Below, one piece after another: positions 48,101 through 58,034 of a DNA stretch of 64,000 bases. Source of the stretch: Pteria penguin (taxonomy: Eukaryota; Mollusca; Bivalvia; Pterioida; Pteriidae); NCBI GenBank assembly GCA_035048485.1, contig CM068581.1:7205430-7269429 (forward strand), given 5' to 3'. Numbering within the stretch: the first letter of the stretch is position 1; every line of letters begins with the position of its first letter. A program made the position numbers and the translations under genes. The notes under the pieces were generated by a model. That model was given only the letters and a program-made list of their open reading frames with translations. It made no database searches and had not been told where the DNA came from.

Positions 48101-49521
48101 AAGAGGTTAGACGAACGACAAGTTCCGAGCAGTCATCATCAGTAACACTTGAGGACATTTCAAGCACTACGGCATTACCTGTTAAAGACACTTCGAGTAT
48201 GCGTGCTAAAACACAAAATAGTATAACACATACAGAAATGCTCACACAGGCAACTCCAACTGCTATAACAACGTCATTGTCTCCTTCTCTACTCAATAAT
48301 GCTACACAAATACAAACACAAAAAACATTTCCAGATACAACTTATTCTACTTCTAATTCACGTTCAGGCATTGTTAAAGAGCAAAGATTTTTTATGATGA
48401 ACGTAGATGGTAAGAATGTCCTTTTACCTTCTTCAAACCTAAATTCTTCATTCCCAAGGGCCTATGTTTTGAATACACAACAAAATCTACCAAAAGCAGT
48501 ACAAACTTCGGCTCTTACAGTGCAAAAATTTGCGCCATATTTACCATCGATGCAAAACCGACATGCTCTAATTGGACCATTTTCTTCTCTGAATGTTCCT
48601 CAAATTTCAAACAGTGGTATGGGTGTCTGTCCTTTAAGTTTACAGAATCCTCCTCGAATATCGAACATGGTCATGGGCGTTCCTTGTCTGAATGTCCCAC
48701 AGGTGCCTGTCGTGGGTACAGACGTACAGCATAACTCCGAAAGTCACGCAACAGTGCTTCCTCAACAAAATTTTCAACAATTAATGGCAGTAAGAATTAT
48801 GCAGCCATCACAACACAATGTAGACACTACAACTAATTTAACGTCTTCGGTTAGACCAGTGTTGCAAACATTGCTGCCTTTGTCGACATTGGCGAATAAT
48901 TTCAACAGCAGAGTGGTTGCAAATCCAACTATTATGCAGACTTCAAAAACTGTTTTGTTAGGTCAAGTAACCACAACGATGAGTACATCAGCAACAGGAT
49001 CAGGAGGTTGTACCAGTATATTTCGTCAACCTCAGATGTCGTCTTTTCAGCACCCGGTACCTACTAGTGTAGTTGTGTCGACATCGGTGGCTCGACTTTC
49101 AAATACAGTGTCTCATACCCAATCTGGACAGACCTTTATAACTAATTTTATTTCAACAAGCAGGTCCCTTCAGTCTTCACCAATGGTTGTTCCTAATAAA
49201 GACCTTACATCTGAGGTTTCGTCGTCTACTGCGTCTAATGCAGAATCGACTAAATATACGCATCCCTTGATAAAAGAACCTATTACAGATGTAGCAAAAT
49301 CAAAGGTGTCCAAGGGCACTAGGTATTATTTTGTTCATAATGGAATTATCATAAAAACAGAACATGACACTTCGGAAAAGAAAAGAAAAGCCTTTAACAT
49401 TGTGGAAGAGAAACAGATGAATGACGTACTCGACGGATCAAGAGAAAAAATGAGAAAAACTCAAATGATGCTTGATACCAAGAAAAAGCAGTTAGATGAG
49501 ATTCGACAGCGTCCGGTATAG
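45121..49521 (+). CDS. large Ser/Thr-rich nuclear protein, possibly LRIF1-like (terminal exon)
   Basis: A 1466-residue open frame without interruption. CTAATCTCTCATTTCAG at 45100-45116 is a strong 3' splice site and the first ATG follows 4 bases later, so the exon starts at 45117; upstream exons were not found and could add residues. Residues 127-134 (VIDLCDDD) form a classical acidic SUMO-interaction motif. Residues 172-201 are three SGSLSSAEIS repeats. Residues 278-372 are five 19-residue repeats (CTPSSVCGSLINAGIPSNV). Residues 871-966 are a conserved-looking basic block with W877, C914, C925 and C929 (NVCSKKCRELHVKKQEKALA). Residues 1089-1103 read RFFMMNVDGKNVLLP. The end has RYYFVHNGIIIKTE, a KKRK signal and a charged helix (EKMRKTQMMLDTKKKQLDEI, 1443-1462). 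The final helix and the DGKN-LL segment recall vertebrate LRIF1, a chromatin factor that binds HP1 and SMCHD1. That link is by memory and tentative; it could be an unrelated disordered nuclear protein. Confidence 0.85.
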   Translation: MSASCMLAVGNDGRVQLEEPGKRPNSLQEKNSLFVKNNSDGTIGVFLVPRDGEGKGKMFAIIPTAPENMVYSGWKIVSENEKKYLSPIFKSADKTTLARENLDCDSSLVSKETGTSDKPEVDRDYEVIDLCDDDNDSRIKEAKEKNTHEKNNLSPTAVSRSVWSCLPLSDASGSLSSDKISSGSLSSAEISSGSLSSAEISSRVGVSTTNIDSQYTDCGSMTSTGILTVAYGSMSTACSLSRAFGSSHSVGISSSVCVSATDAESTSNDTKSVTTNACTPSSVCGSLINDGIPSNVCSPSSVCGSLINAGIPSNVCTPSSVCGSLINAGIPSNVCTPSSVCGFLINAGIPSNACTPSSVCGSLVNASITSSVCGSVNCTATAPRPMFLFSNYAAANLARAAITEVDKEKHLYKFNLNSSLKPTMIQKPLNCQEDVEIAEEKLTKRTSSLPVASQKLAQNRAAYTSSNSDGQSNLQDKNVSYAHKDGISKTKSIQITLIPGLKNADEHRTYLLKSPLFLKTDVRNRLVVPTSSSNVAVTSSNLSTHTALPTPGLRDESEKTSTDFQIRQPLITSVNTTASNIAIHSNPVTKTSFETRLTTSTSLVSMTQSFNSRISSPSSAFCRVPLDTLNFKSNISSATDKLVTSSTVAENKCQSSVNKKSRKSVVKSKSVRNKDQTLQSQRVKVVHSTPSVITLLQPSIVKLSSEQSFGLVEAGQFIVYKDAGSNNHKIASLVKYPSKTTADDISPVRVAEYSDTLQSAKLKTPVSKTPCRDMPLQSSLYTLQSLRSKVASSANISAVEDKRCNSTRDKNRKSNMSDIGDMLGHTDDENRECSRPGEEAMNLQIETVFSLAPSEESLNSLRCSLSDRSSYDKHRPWLTTPKRMPLYEVEFWNMVRKLDIPLAAAGDKKMKRRCAVVLSTKYNVCSKKCRELHVKKQEKALAKINNLKKLRKILYGQLKLQLYPKGYKEGVASNLRSITKLVTSESDVHSKPLQEVRRTTSSEQSSSVTLEDISSTTALPVKDTSSMRAKTQNSITHTEMLTQATPTAITTSLSPSLLNNATQIQTQKTFPDTTYSTSNSRSGIVKEQRFFMMNVDGKNVLLPSSNLNSSFPRAYVLNTQQNLPKAVQTSALTVQKFAPYLPSMQNRHALIGPFSSLNVPQISNSGMGVCPLSLQNPPRISNMVMGVPCLNVPQVPVVGTDVQHNSESHATVLPQQNFQQLMAVRIMQPSQHNVDTTTNLTSSVRPVLQTLLPLSTLANNFNSRVVANPTIMQTSKTVLLGQVTTTMSTSATGSGGCTSIFRQPQMSSFQHPVPTSVVVSTSVARLSNTVSHTQSGQTFITNFISTSRSLQSSPMVVPNKDLTSEVSSSTASNAESTKYTHPLIKEPITDVAKSKVSKGTRYYFVHNGIIIKTEHDTSEKKRKAFNIVEEKQMNDVLDGSREKMRKTQMMLDTKKKQLDEIRQRPV
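45634..45723 (+). repeat. 30-bp in-frame repeat inside the gene, 3 copies
   Basis: TCTGGATCCTTATCTAGTGC + TGAGATTTCA repeated, encoding SGSLSSAEIS. Confidence 0.95.
45952..46236 (+). repeat. 57-bp in-frame repeat inside the gene, 5 copies
   Basis: Encodes five 19-residue units with two Cys each. The inner three are almost identical in DNA, so the array expanded recently. Unit length is a multiple of 3, unlike the non-coding arrays in the window. Confidence 0.95.
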
Positions 49522-50024
49522 AATTACGTTTGTACAGACAAATATATGAATTCAACTAAGTATGAATAATTTTTCCGAACATTTTAAGATTTGTGATGCA
49601 TTTGTTTACATTGTGACCTCCCTCGAGTAAATTCAAGACTGTTTCTTTTATGTTATGAATATTATAATTTTAATAGTAAAATCGTAAATGTATTGCGTAT
49701 ATATAAACATATACATAAACCATATTGAGAAGTTATTCTTTTTGTGTCACCAGACCCAGAGATTCAAGTAACCTATTGCGAACACCTTTTGTACGTCGTG
49801 GTGCAAATCCCCTTGCGTCGTATATCATTTATGAACAAATTACATTTTCAATTTCACTAAAATCAGACAAACAAATTTACAAAACGTGTTGGGAATGAAG
49901 TAGTGACGGTCACCTGCAAGTTTTAGTGTTTTTCGGCGACAGTCGTCAAAAGCTGGATGCAGTGAAACGGTTATAAATGGTTTCCTTCTTTGAGAAATTT
50001 AAAAAAGACTAACACTATGGAATC
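49522..50024. other. 3' flank of the large gene
   Basis: Probable 3' UTR and beyond. I see no canonical AATAAA in the first 200 bases, so the transcript end is unknown. Confidence 0.4.
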
Positions 50025-50142
50025 ACAGGCGGATCTAGAAAGTTTTGGATAAAGGGGGAGGGGGGTTGCAGTCTCCCATTAAAATGGTAAAAAATGTTTT
50101 TGGTAAAATTTTCCGCCCTCCTGGCCCCCTCTAAATTCGCAA
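50025..50142. mobile_element. 'GGCGGATC' MITE, degenerate
   Basis: CACAGGCGGATCTAGAAAGT at the left, CCCCCTCTAAATTCGCAAATG at the right, G-rich interior. The right terminus is mutated. Confidence 0.65.
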
Positions 50143-52192
50143 ATGTGAATTAAGAAAACTAAATGATACTTGGTGATCTAGAAATGTGTGGTAAAAAGTG
50201 ACTTTTTGTTGAGTGTTTTATTTACGAAATTGCACTGATGGTTTATTATAGAATGCTTGAATACTAGTGAAAAGAGGAGGGAACGTACGATAGATATTTA
50301 ATTTTTAAGGCGTCGAGCATTTGCTCGACAGTCTTCTAGCGATCGTAAAAATTTTACCTCTGCACCGCCTTTTTAATTCACGTAACAAAGTAGTACCTTC
50401 TTTAAAGAAGTAAAAGTTCTTGCAAAACCGGCTTTGTTATCCTTGTTTTTGAAATTACATTGCACAGAAATAGGTTTAAGTATAGGTCTTCTTAACTTGA
50501 ATTATCAATATATTGCCCTTAAACAATTATTATTTTGTCGCTTATTGTGTGTGTTAAAATATTCATTCGCCGTAATGACGCAGGCCGATTAGGAATTACA
50601 ATCGCACTTCATGGGAATTTTTCCAAATATGGGGAAGACCACGTAACATACTGCCTTATTTGGAGAAATAGTAGTAGAACGCTTGTAACACACGCGATCA
50701 AGGCCTAATTTGACATATAAGCACCAATATGGAAACTGATCGCGCGATCTTCGAAATATATATAATAATATAAATAATATAATAATAATAATATATTTAG
50801 ATATAAATTTCAGTCTAAAACAGAACAAATAAAATATTTCATAGAATCCTAAATATAGACTGGCAATATATAGACAGGTGACCACTAATTCATAACGAGA
50901 CTGACCTAGATTCAAGTGACGCGTTATCGGTTATTTTTATCTCACTGAATTTCGTTTTGTTTCATTCATTTAACCTAGAATCAACAAATATCGACAAAAT
51001 TAATTACATCTTCAAGGCTAAACATCACGAGCCTCTCGTGAATTACATAAGATACTGTATACCTATGCTGTGTTTGCTACTGCAGACGAATTTTAAAAAT
51101 ATCTACACGCAGTGTGTACAGCTTCTTATCTGCCCTTACCGCCTGTGCTATAAATAACACTTGCTGGACTGGGAATAGCCTCTACAAAACGGCGGTAGTC
51201 ACTTGTCTCTTCGCGCTGCGATAGCAAGCAAGAGCAGGTAACTCCAGTCTATCTTAAACAAGCATAGCTTTTTTAAAAAGCTTAGGTTGCAATCGGAATA
51301 GTATTAAATGATCAAGATGTTGGTCACAACGCCAAATAGCTTTATATATGTAGGAATTACTTGTTTTTGCGTAGTTGTGTATTTTCCCGCTAAAATTTCT
51401 AAAGCCACGCCTCATTTTTTCCTTATTAGGGAAGTGGCATGTGTATATATCACATGGTCTTCCACATATCTGGAAAAGTTCCCACAAGGGCATAAAAAAT
51501 GGCAGCTGAGAAAGTTTCCAAATCGCCTACAAAATTTAATGCGGATGTAAAGGATGATAGCATGGATTAAGACAGAATTTTAGATTGAATGCATGAAAAA
51601 TAAATTACGTAGAACTTTAATGTGAAGATTTTATTCCAAATCAACCGATAAAGTGCGATTGTGATGCACAATTGGCTTGCGTCATCACGGCGAACGGCAT
51701 GGCGTTGTAGCCCTTACACGTGCACATACAATAAACGACCGAATAATAACTAGTGTGTTTGGACGATATATACAAGCTGTTGGCCCTAGTGTCAGTGTTA
51801 GTAGCGTAGACATAAACTGTAACCTAGACCTGACCATATCTTAAAACAATTTAAGCATAAGGCTTCCATATTTTACAGGCAGTGGTAACAACTCGTCCAT
51901 TTCTATCTTTGTGAAAAAAAATGGCAATGGAGTTCGATTGATTTCACATGTACATTCTTTATGATAAGACATTTGACATATTTTTGCAAGAATGACGTAA
52001 AGAACAATAAAATGTTATGATGATATCTTATATGATATATGGCCGTTGGTCCTTAAGCTTTTATTTTTACTCTTTTCCAAAAATTATCGGAATTCAACGA
52101 AAAAGATGAACACGACTGGTCAATTTCTGCTACTTTTGACAGCTTTAAATTAAATTTAGCTCGGCGCCTTTGTGGCTCTTCAAGCCTTTGAT
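50143..52192. other. no supported gene
   Basis: A single copy of the 83-bp repeat of 52193-52600 lies at about 50243-50312 (TGCTTGAATACTAGTGAAAA). A segment at 51222-51252 is the reverse of 5645-5672. Otherwise nothing recognised. Confidence 0.5.
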
Positions 52193-52600
52193 TATAACTA
52201 TAGAAATGCTGGTAACTAGCTAGTGAAAATGGGAAGGAACGTATGATGAATATTACTTTTTATTCTCTTAACTACAGAAATGCTGGAATACTAGTGAAAA
52301 TGAGGAGGAAAGCATGATGAATATTACTTTTAAGTTTTATAACTATAGAAATGCTGGAATCCTAACTATATTTAGATATAAGCGTCCCTAATTTTTATAC
52401 CTATAGAAATCCTGGAATACTAGTGCAAAAGGTGAGGAACGTATGATGAATATTACTTTTAAGTTTTATAACAACAAAAATGCTGGAATACTAGTGAAAA
52501 TGGGAAGGAACGTAAACTATGATGAATATTACTTTTAATTTTATAACTATAGAAATGCTGGAATCCTAGTGAAAATGGGAAGGAAAGTGTAGTAAATATT
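52193..52600. repeat. tandem repeat of about 83 bp, six diverged copies
   Basis: Each copy reads TATAGAAATGCTGGAATACT, AGTGAAAATGGGAAGGAACG, TATGATGAATATTACTTTTA with small indels; one copy is interrupted by TATATTTAGATATAAGCG. Confidence 0.9.
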
Positions 52601-53602
52601 AGAACATATATACGTGTAGTAACCGTGAAATCCCTTCAACCGTTTATTTTGCATGGCCCCAGTTTGGAACAAAGAGCAAAGTTGTTTTTTTTTTATTTTG
52701 TTTAGAAAGACAGTGACTAACTTGCTCAGTAATCATGATTACTATTCTAAGTACACATTTCATATAAATGGTCAACACCCCGGGTGAACCCGGTGATGTT
52801 TTGAGTGTACGGCTGTCTTTTGAGTAGATCTTGGTAATACTGAATAGATAGTAATGTAGAAGCCGGTGTTATCTAAATGCATGAATGCTTTGTCTAGAAC
52901 AGCAAAGTTGCATACCTTATCATACGTAGCGGTTCACTCGAAGTACCGCAACAAGTTTACATTTTTCCTAGTACAGTCATGTTGTGTCATACACACCCTT
53001 CTTGGTATATATGGAATATACGTTTATTTTCAAGTTATAAATTGTATGTCACAGAGCATATAAAATGTGTTACTAAGTACTAAGTGTGTCAGGTGTATGT
53101 ATAAGAATGTGATATCAGGAAGGTTCTTCTACCTACACATTTCGTAATAAGGTTGTACAAAGCCTGGACACTTTTCTACTCGTTAGTGATATCAGTGACG
53201 AGGTTTAGATGAATTTTATAATTCTAACTGTAGAAAGTGTTGAGTTGTGACCCAAAGTTAATAATTCAGTGCAATTAACTATTTTTTTTTTTCTCAAAAC
53301 TCAGCTTCCTATCTTCGTTGTGAAATCATTATGATCACAAAATTAAAATCTTTGTTAACTCAAATCCGAAATTTCTTTAAGTTATCTTTAGCGGTTAGGA
53401 AACGACATTCAATCCTAATACTGTCTTCATTTGTCGCTTTCCTAGAAGAGAAACATTTGTGAAGTGCGACTGGCATTATTTGTGATGTGCGACTGACATT
53501 ATTTGTGATGTGCGACTGGCATTATTTGAAAAACGTTTTCTACTCTATCAAAGCTTAATAAGTGATTAATTTTGCATTTCTTATGTCAAGAGCAGTATAT
53601 TT
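52601..53602. other. no gene; one small tandem repeat
   Basis: At 53459-53530 a 25-bp unit (GTGATGTGCGACTGGCATTAT + TTGT) occurs three times. The remainder is unremarkable. Confidence 0.6.
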
Positions 53603-54075
53603 ATATATTTTGAGAATTCCAATCATTCGGTCATGAGCATCACTGAAGAGACATAACTTGTCGAAATGCGCATATGTTGCACAAAATTAAAAGGTATATA
53701 TGTTCTATATTTATTATAACCACTAGGCCGGTGTCACTGCTGGTGGACTGATAGTCCACGAGGGCATCATAAGTCTAGTTTTCAGTGTTTTTGTACTGAT
53801 ATGAAATATATACATCAAATTTTCAGTCATCAAATTAAGTAAATCGCTCTAAAACTAAGGAGTATCTCCCTCGTGCATAGCTCTGTCCTTAGATAGATTC
53901 TTTGGTTCATTGTTTGGTCATTTTGGCTTCAACTCTGCTCTTAATATTTTGATATATTTTGAGAATTCCAATCATTCGGCCACGAGCATCACTGAAGAGA
54001 CATAACTTGTCGAAATGCGCATATGGTGCACAAAATTTAAAGGTATATATGTTCTATATTTATTTTTACAATAAA
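53603..54075 (+). mobile_element. Penelope-type terminal repeat pair with hammerhead-like motifs
   Basis: A block of about 110 bp is present twice, at 53603-53713 and 53952-54064, with a period of 349 bp. Each carries GAGCATCACTGAAGAGACAT and TTGTCGAAATGCGCATATG. This gives CTGANGA (53643-53649, 53992-53998), a GACA/TGTC hairpin and GAAA (53663-53666, 54012-54015), the conserved core order of a hammerhead ribozyme. Between them lies a segment with CACTGCTGGTGGACTGATAG and CCACGAGGGCATCA. Metazoan Penelope-like elements and small 'retrozymes' are known to carry tandem hammerheads of this kind. The stem III/cleavage-site region (TGCGCATATGGTGCAC) lacks an obvious NUH triplet, so these copies may be inactive. 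Confidence 0.7.
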
Positions 54076-54119
54076 ACGGCAAAGTGGTAGTACATCTTTA
54101 AACATCATATTTTCAACAA

Positions 54120-54832
54120 CAGAAACCATTGAAAAATGTGCTCCGGGCTTGACTCTCATAAAGAAGAATTGAGTTCTTTTGAATCATTTATATCAGAAAT
54201 ATATCTACCAGAGCTCACATTGAATAAAGCTAATACTTGAGATAAATCTACACCTTTCTGAGATTTGAACATCAAAATTATCAACCATTTAATATATATT
54301 AATATTTATGATAAACGTGAGGATTTTGGATTTCCTATTGTAAATTTTCCTTACTTGGATGGCGATGTCCCTCGACTCCCATCATATGGTATCTATATAT
54401 CTCAATTAGTCCGATTTGTCAGAGGATGCACCGATTTTTTTTTTACTTTCATGAACGAAATTTACAAATTACTACTAAACTTTTAACTCAGGGTTACAGA
54501 TATCACAATCTAAGAAAAACATTCGGCAAATTCTTCAGATCTTCTTCAGAACTTCTGTGTAAATTTGGAAATATTTGTTTTCAACAGTATGTATCCAATG
54601 GAATTTCCCATCCTAATTTTTACGGTGATCTCGTATATAAACTAAGGAAAGTAAAAGGCTCCGATAACGTTATTTTATCATGTAATAAAATAATCAAACG
54701 TCTTCTAAATAGACAATATGACATTGAGATCATCAAAAAGACTATAGGTCTTGTATTTGGCCCCTCTACAGCCTTATGCAGACTTTTACTTGAACGTTGC
54801 GCGCTGACTAACATGGCGGTGGGGACTATATG
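54120..54832 (+). mobile_element. Penelope-like reverse transcriptase, 5'-truncated copy
   Basis: The coding relic starts at the FESFISEIYLPELTLNKANT block, downstream of the catalytic YxDD region, and continues with IYDKREDFGFPIVNFPYLDG, LPSYGIYISQLVRFVRGC. After a frameshift in a T run near 54436 it continues LLTQGYRYHNLRKTFGKFFR, NFYGDLVYKLRKVKGS and a C-terminal stop at 54831-54833. It shares its family with 8200-9627. Because fingers and palm are missing, it cannot encode an active enzyme. Its position right after the hammerhead-like pair is the normal order for a 5'-truncated Penelope insertion. Confidence 0.8.
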
Positions 54833-55240
54833 ACGGGCCTTGTCCAAACCTCTTTCAGAGGAGACATGGTCCTGAACCTCGTCCCCTCTGACTGTTAGTC
54901 GGGACTCCTACAGATCTAGGGTCTTAGCTCGCGTTCACACTGGCAGAGCACGGTTTATCATGTTGATGTCGCATATATTTTTATATCATTATGTGTTTTG
55001 CAATATCTACGTGTTTATATTTTTATGACCTCTCAATATGCGATACCTGTTGACCCTTGTTCTTAACATGGAGGATTATTTATAAATTTTTAAATGTACG
55101 TCCTTTGATTGTTCTGCTGTTACGGTGAGTGGGAAGGTGGACCCGTAAACCGATTAACAACACCATTTGTTTGGCTTTTGTCAAATGAAATGACCGTCCT
55201 AAGTCGGTATTGTAATTGCACTACAATCAAATATTTTTGT
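54833..55240 (+). mobile_element. Penelope-like element 3' region
   Basis: Non-coding tail with ATGGAGGATTATTTATAAAT, GTCCTTTGATTGTTCTGCTG, GTGAGTGGGAAGGTGGACCC and AACCGATTAAC. It shares these with 19795-20030 and, in reverse, 62256-62345. Confidence 0.65.
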
Positions 55241-56192
55241 AATGTGTTATATGTGCTAGTATATTATTTATATCCATGTATTGTATAGCTCCATGGTGAC
55301 TTCTGCCACATAACTGAGCCAGTAACTCCTCTTTTTTCTTTGAAAACATGTGAACAAAAAGCAGACAAGAATTTAACAAAATTCTATCTCGCATGTAAAG
55401 GCAACTTGATAGAAAGGACCGACAAACTTCGACAACAAAGCTAAGACCAATGATGAATATATACTTTAAAATGTGTAACAAGTCAATTGTATCGTAGGTT
55501 TCATGATAATTACTCTGAAGTTAAAATAATAATTGATCTGCTCTATTCGTGAAATTGTTATCACCTGTTTTCGATCATTTTAGTGTATAAAATGATGCAC
55601 TTGGCAAAATTAAAAACATTTTCACTATTTGCAACGCACAAAAATGTATTTAAATGCAGAGACTCCGATATCATCAAAATAAACCAATAAGAAAAATTTC
55701 ATCAATGTGGTGATAAATTGTTCGAAAAAAATTTAAAATATCAATTGACATTACAAAAGTGATTTTCATTCAAAATGTTCAAAGTCACGCATGTTTCAAA
55801 TATGATAATTTTTGGTACATTTCCCATAATGAAATATGTAATACAATGTCACTGCGTCACCATTTTAATTAGTGTTGGAATTCTATTGACACTCACTATG
55901 TATAATAGAAGATGATCACAATAAAGACTCTACGTCTAGCTGGAGACTAATCTTTGTCCTGTAATATCTGTGTAATACTGATAAGGATGTTACAAGTTAA
56001 CGGAGGGCATGTATCAGTCTTCAGAACTTCGACTTTATCACTGTGATCCATTTTATATATATTCTTTGATTCTTCACTGATTGACCATCGGTGTGTCTAG
56101 CAAATTATATCGGCTACCCCAACCCAAATCTTGTCTTCTATTCATGGTCACTTGAAGAATTTTTTTTTCTTCCATTAAACTTATACCAAGCA
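55241..56192. other. no recognisable feature
   Basis: AT-rich sequence; no repeat or exon recognised. Confidence 0.4.
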
Positions 56193-56299
56193 CCGATGTT
56201 CTGTCCATCGGATGAGACAGTAAAATCCGAGATCCCGTATCACGGTGGGCGTGACAGGTGAAAGACCCCTCACTGCTTGGGGTGGGTTCGTTGTAAAGA
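56193..56299 (+). mobile_element. SINE family 1, body fragment
   Basis: CATCGGATGAGACAGTAAAA, GAAAGACCCCTCACTGCTTG and GGTGGGTTCGTTGTAAAG match the body of the family. Head and tail are missing. It borders the decayed 3' side of LINE B. Confidence 0.8.
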
Positions 56300-57626
56300 T
56301 TTTATTAGGAATGGAGAGAGATGCTGACTGCAAGATTTTTTCAGTAATATCTTGAACGATTGAATCGATGTCTTTGTTATAATCTACAGTCAAGTCCCAA
56401 TCACATTGTGATAGCTCATGTCTATATTGATCAAAATTTCCGATGTCGTAGAGCCATATATACCGGTAGATTGTGTTTAATTGGTTTTGTAATGTTGAGA
56501 AAACAAATAATTGGACAATGGTAACGAATATTTACATCTAAAAAGGGTTCGACAACTGCGGAATGTTTGATGATTTGTGAGTTATTTGTAATGAGTAAGT
56601 CGATGTGTTGATGTGTGTTCTGTTATTGAGGTCGGTTGTGTTATAAGTTGTTTGAACTGGTATTTATGCATGAGCATGCTGATTTTTCTTTTTGACTTGT
56701 GATTGGTTTTCGTTAAAGTCCCCTGTAATAAGTATGTTTGCATGTTTAGTATTAAATGCACGTTCAAAAGATTCTTCAACTAGATCCCATACATTACATG
56801 GACTGTTTGGTGGTCTATAAAATGTCTATAAAATGTGCCAATAAGAACATAATTGTTGTGAGTTTTAACCTCTATCCACACGCATTCCAAGTTATTAATT
56901 ACTATGTCATTTCGCCTTTTACACACTATTCCACATTTAGTAAAGACTATTACTCCCCCACCTTGTCTATTTAATCTGTCACATCTAAAAGGGAAATCTA
57001 AACCATCTAATTTTACATTTTCATCAGTAATATCACTATTTAATCAGCTCTCTGTAAAACAAAGTATATCAAAGTTGTACAAGTTACAATTAATTTCATT
57101 TACTTTACTTCTTATACTCTGCACATTCAAGTGACATAGTGATAAACAGTTGCGGGTATTCATGATAGAATCATCATGTAATATAAATGTATTATTGGTG
57201 TCTCTTTCATCAAATAAAGTTGATATAGAATCGACCAAAGGACCCGGATTCAATTCTATATCGCCACATAGTATCAATAGTAAAAAAAATGAATATAATC
57301 ACAATCACTGTTAAAACTTGATTCATACATAGTGCAGAAATATATCTAGCTTGTAATGTGACTGATAGAAAAGAATATACATATGATTTGATACCACGAC
57401 CACCCCAATGAGATGCTGTATCTATGGGTGTTACTATGAAATGTATGTATATCACGACAGTCACAGCTGAGTGACCATACAAAGTAAGCAAATTAGCGAA
57501 AATAACTGTTAACATATTTAATTTTCCCCCAGATTCTATAGCATTGTCAGAAAAATTTCCCACTCGTGCTCTGACTGCATCTAAGGATATCCCCATTTCA
57601 AGTAATGGAAGAGTCCTTGATATCAA
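56300..57626 (-). mobile_element. LINE B, ORF2 N-terminal part (endonuclease), decayed
   Basis: Reading leftward from 57626, a hydrophobic stretch (ALCMNQVLTVIVIIFIFF) is followed, after a frameshift in a T run, by ILCGDIELNPGP (2A-like, 57239-57265). Then come LCHLNVQSIRSKVNEINCNL and YNFDILCFTES (endonuclease start, about 57044-57150), GDFNEN near 56720, a KYQFKQLITQPTSITEHTST segment near 56640, and IRYHCPII near 56535. Pieces further on resemble the linker of LINE A (DWDLTVDYNKDIDSIVQDIT). The reverse transcriptase is absent. Several frameshifts are present. Family relationship to LINE A is clear from the shared linker wording. Confidence 0.8.
57239..57265 (-). other. 2A-like ribosome-skipping motif in LINE ORF2
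   Basis: The nine codons read GDIELNPGP, preceded by ILC. This fits the D(V/I)ExNPGP consensus at which ribosomes skip the last Gly-Pro bond. 2A-like sequences at the ORF2 N-terminus of APE-type LINEs are described in the literature for several invertebrates. Activity in this decayed copy is unlikely, because the frame upstream is broken. Confidence 0.85.
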
Positions 57627-58034
57627 TCTTCAAAGAGCAGAATAGGAAATTTGTATGTGCATTTGTTACGAACAATATTTGCCACAATAACGAAAAGAGC
57701 TGAATAATACATATAAAGTCAAGAACGGAAATAGAAACATATTTACAAAATAATTGTAGACTATTCATGTACTGCGTGCACAAGGCGTGGGTTTATAAAC
57801 AGATATTATGGAACATTTATAATTTTCATAATGGAGTGAAACAGAATAGATGGAGTGTAACCATGTGAAAAAAATTTACTATGATGGTTTCAAGAACAGC
57901 TCGATGCAGTGATTTGATGGGATTCTATACATCCGGATGGGTTGAATGGAATAGTAAGAAAAGTAAACAAAGTTGTAAATGTGTATGGTATCACTGCTAC
58001 CTCAGTCCACCTCTATTATAAGAAGGGGTCCATT

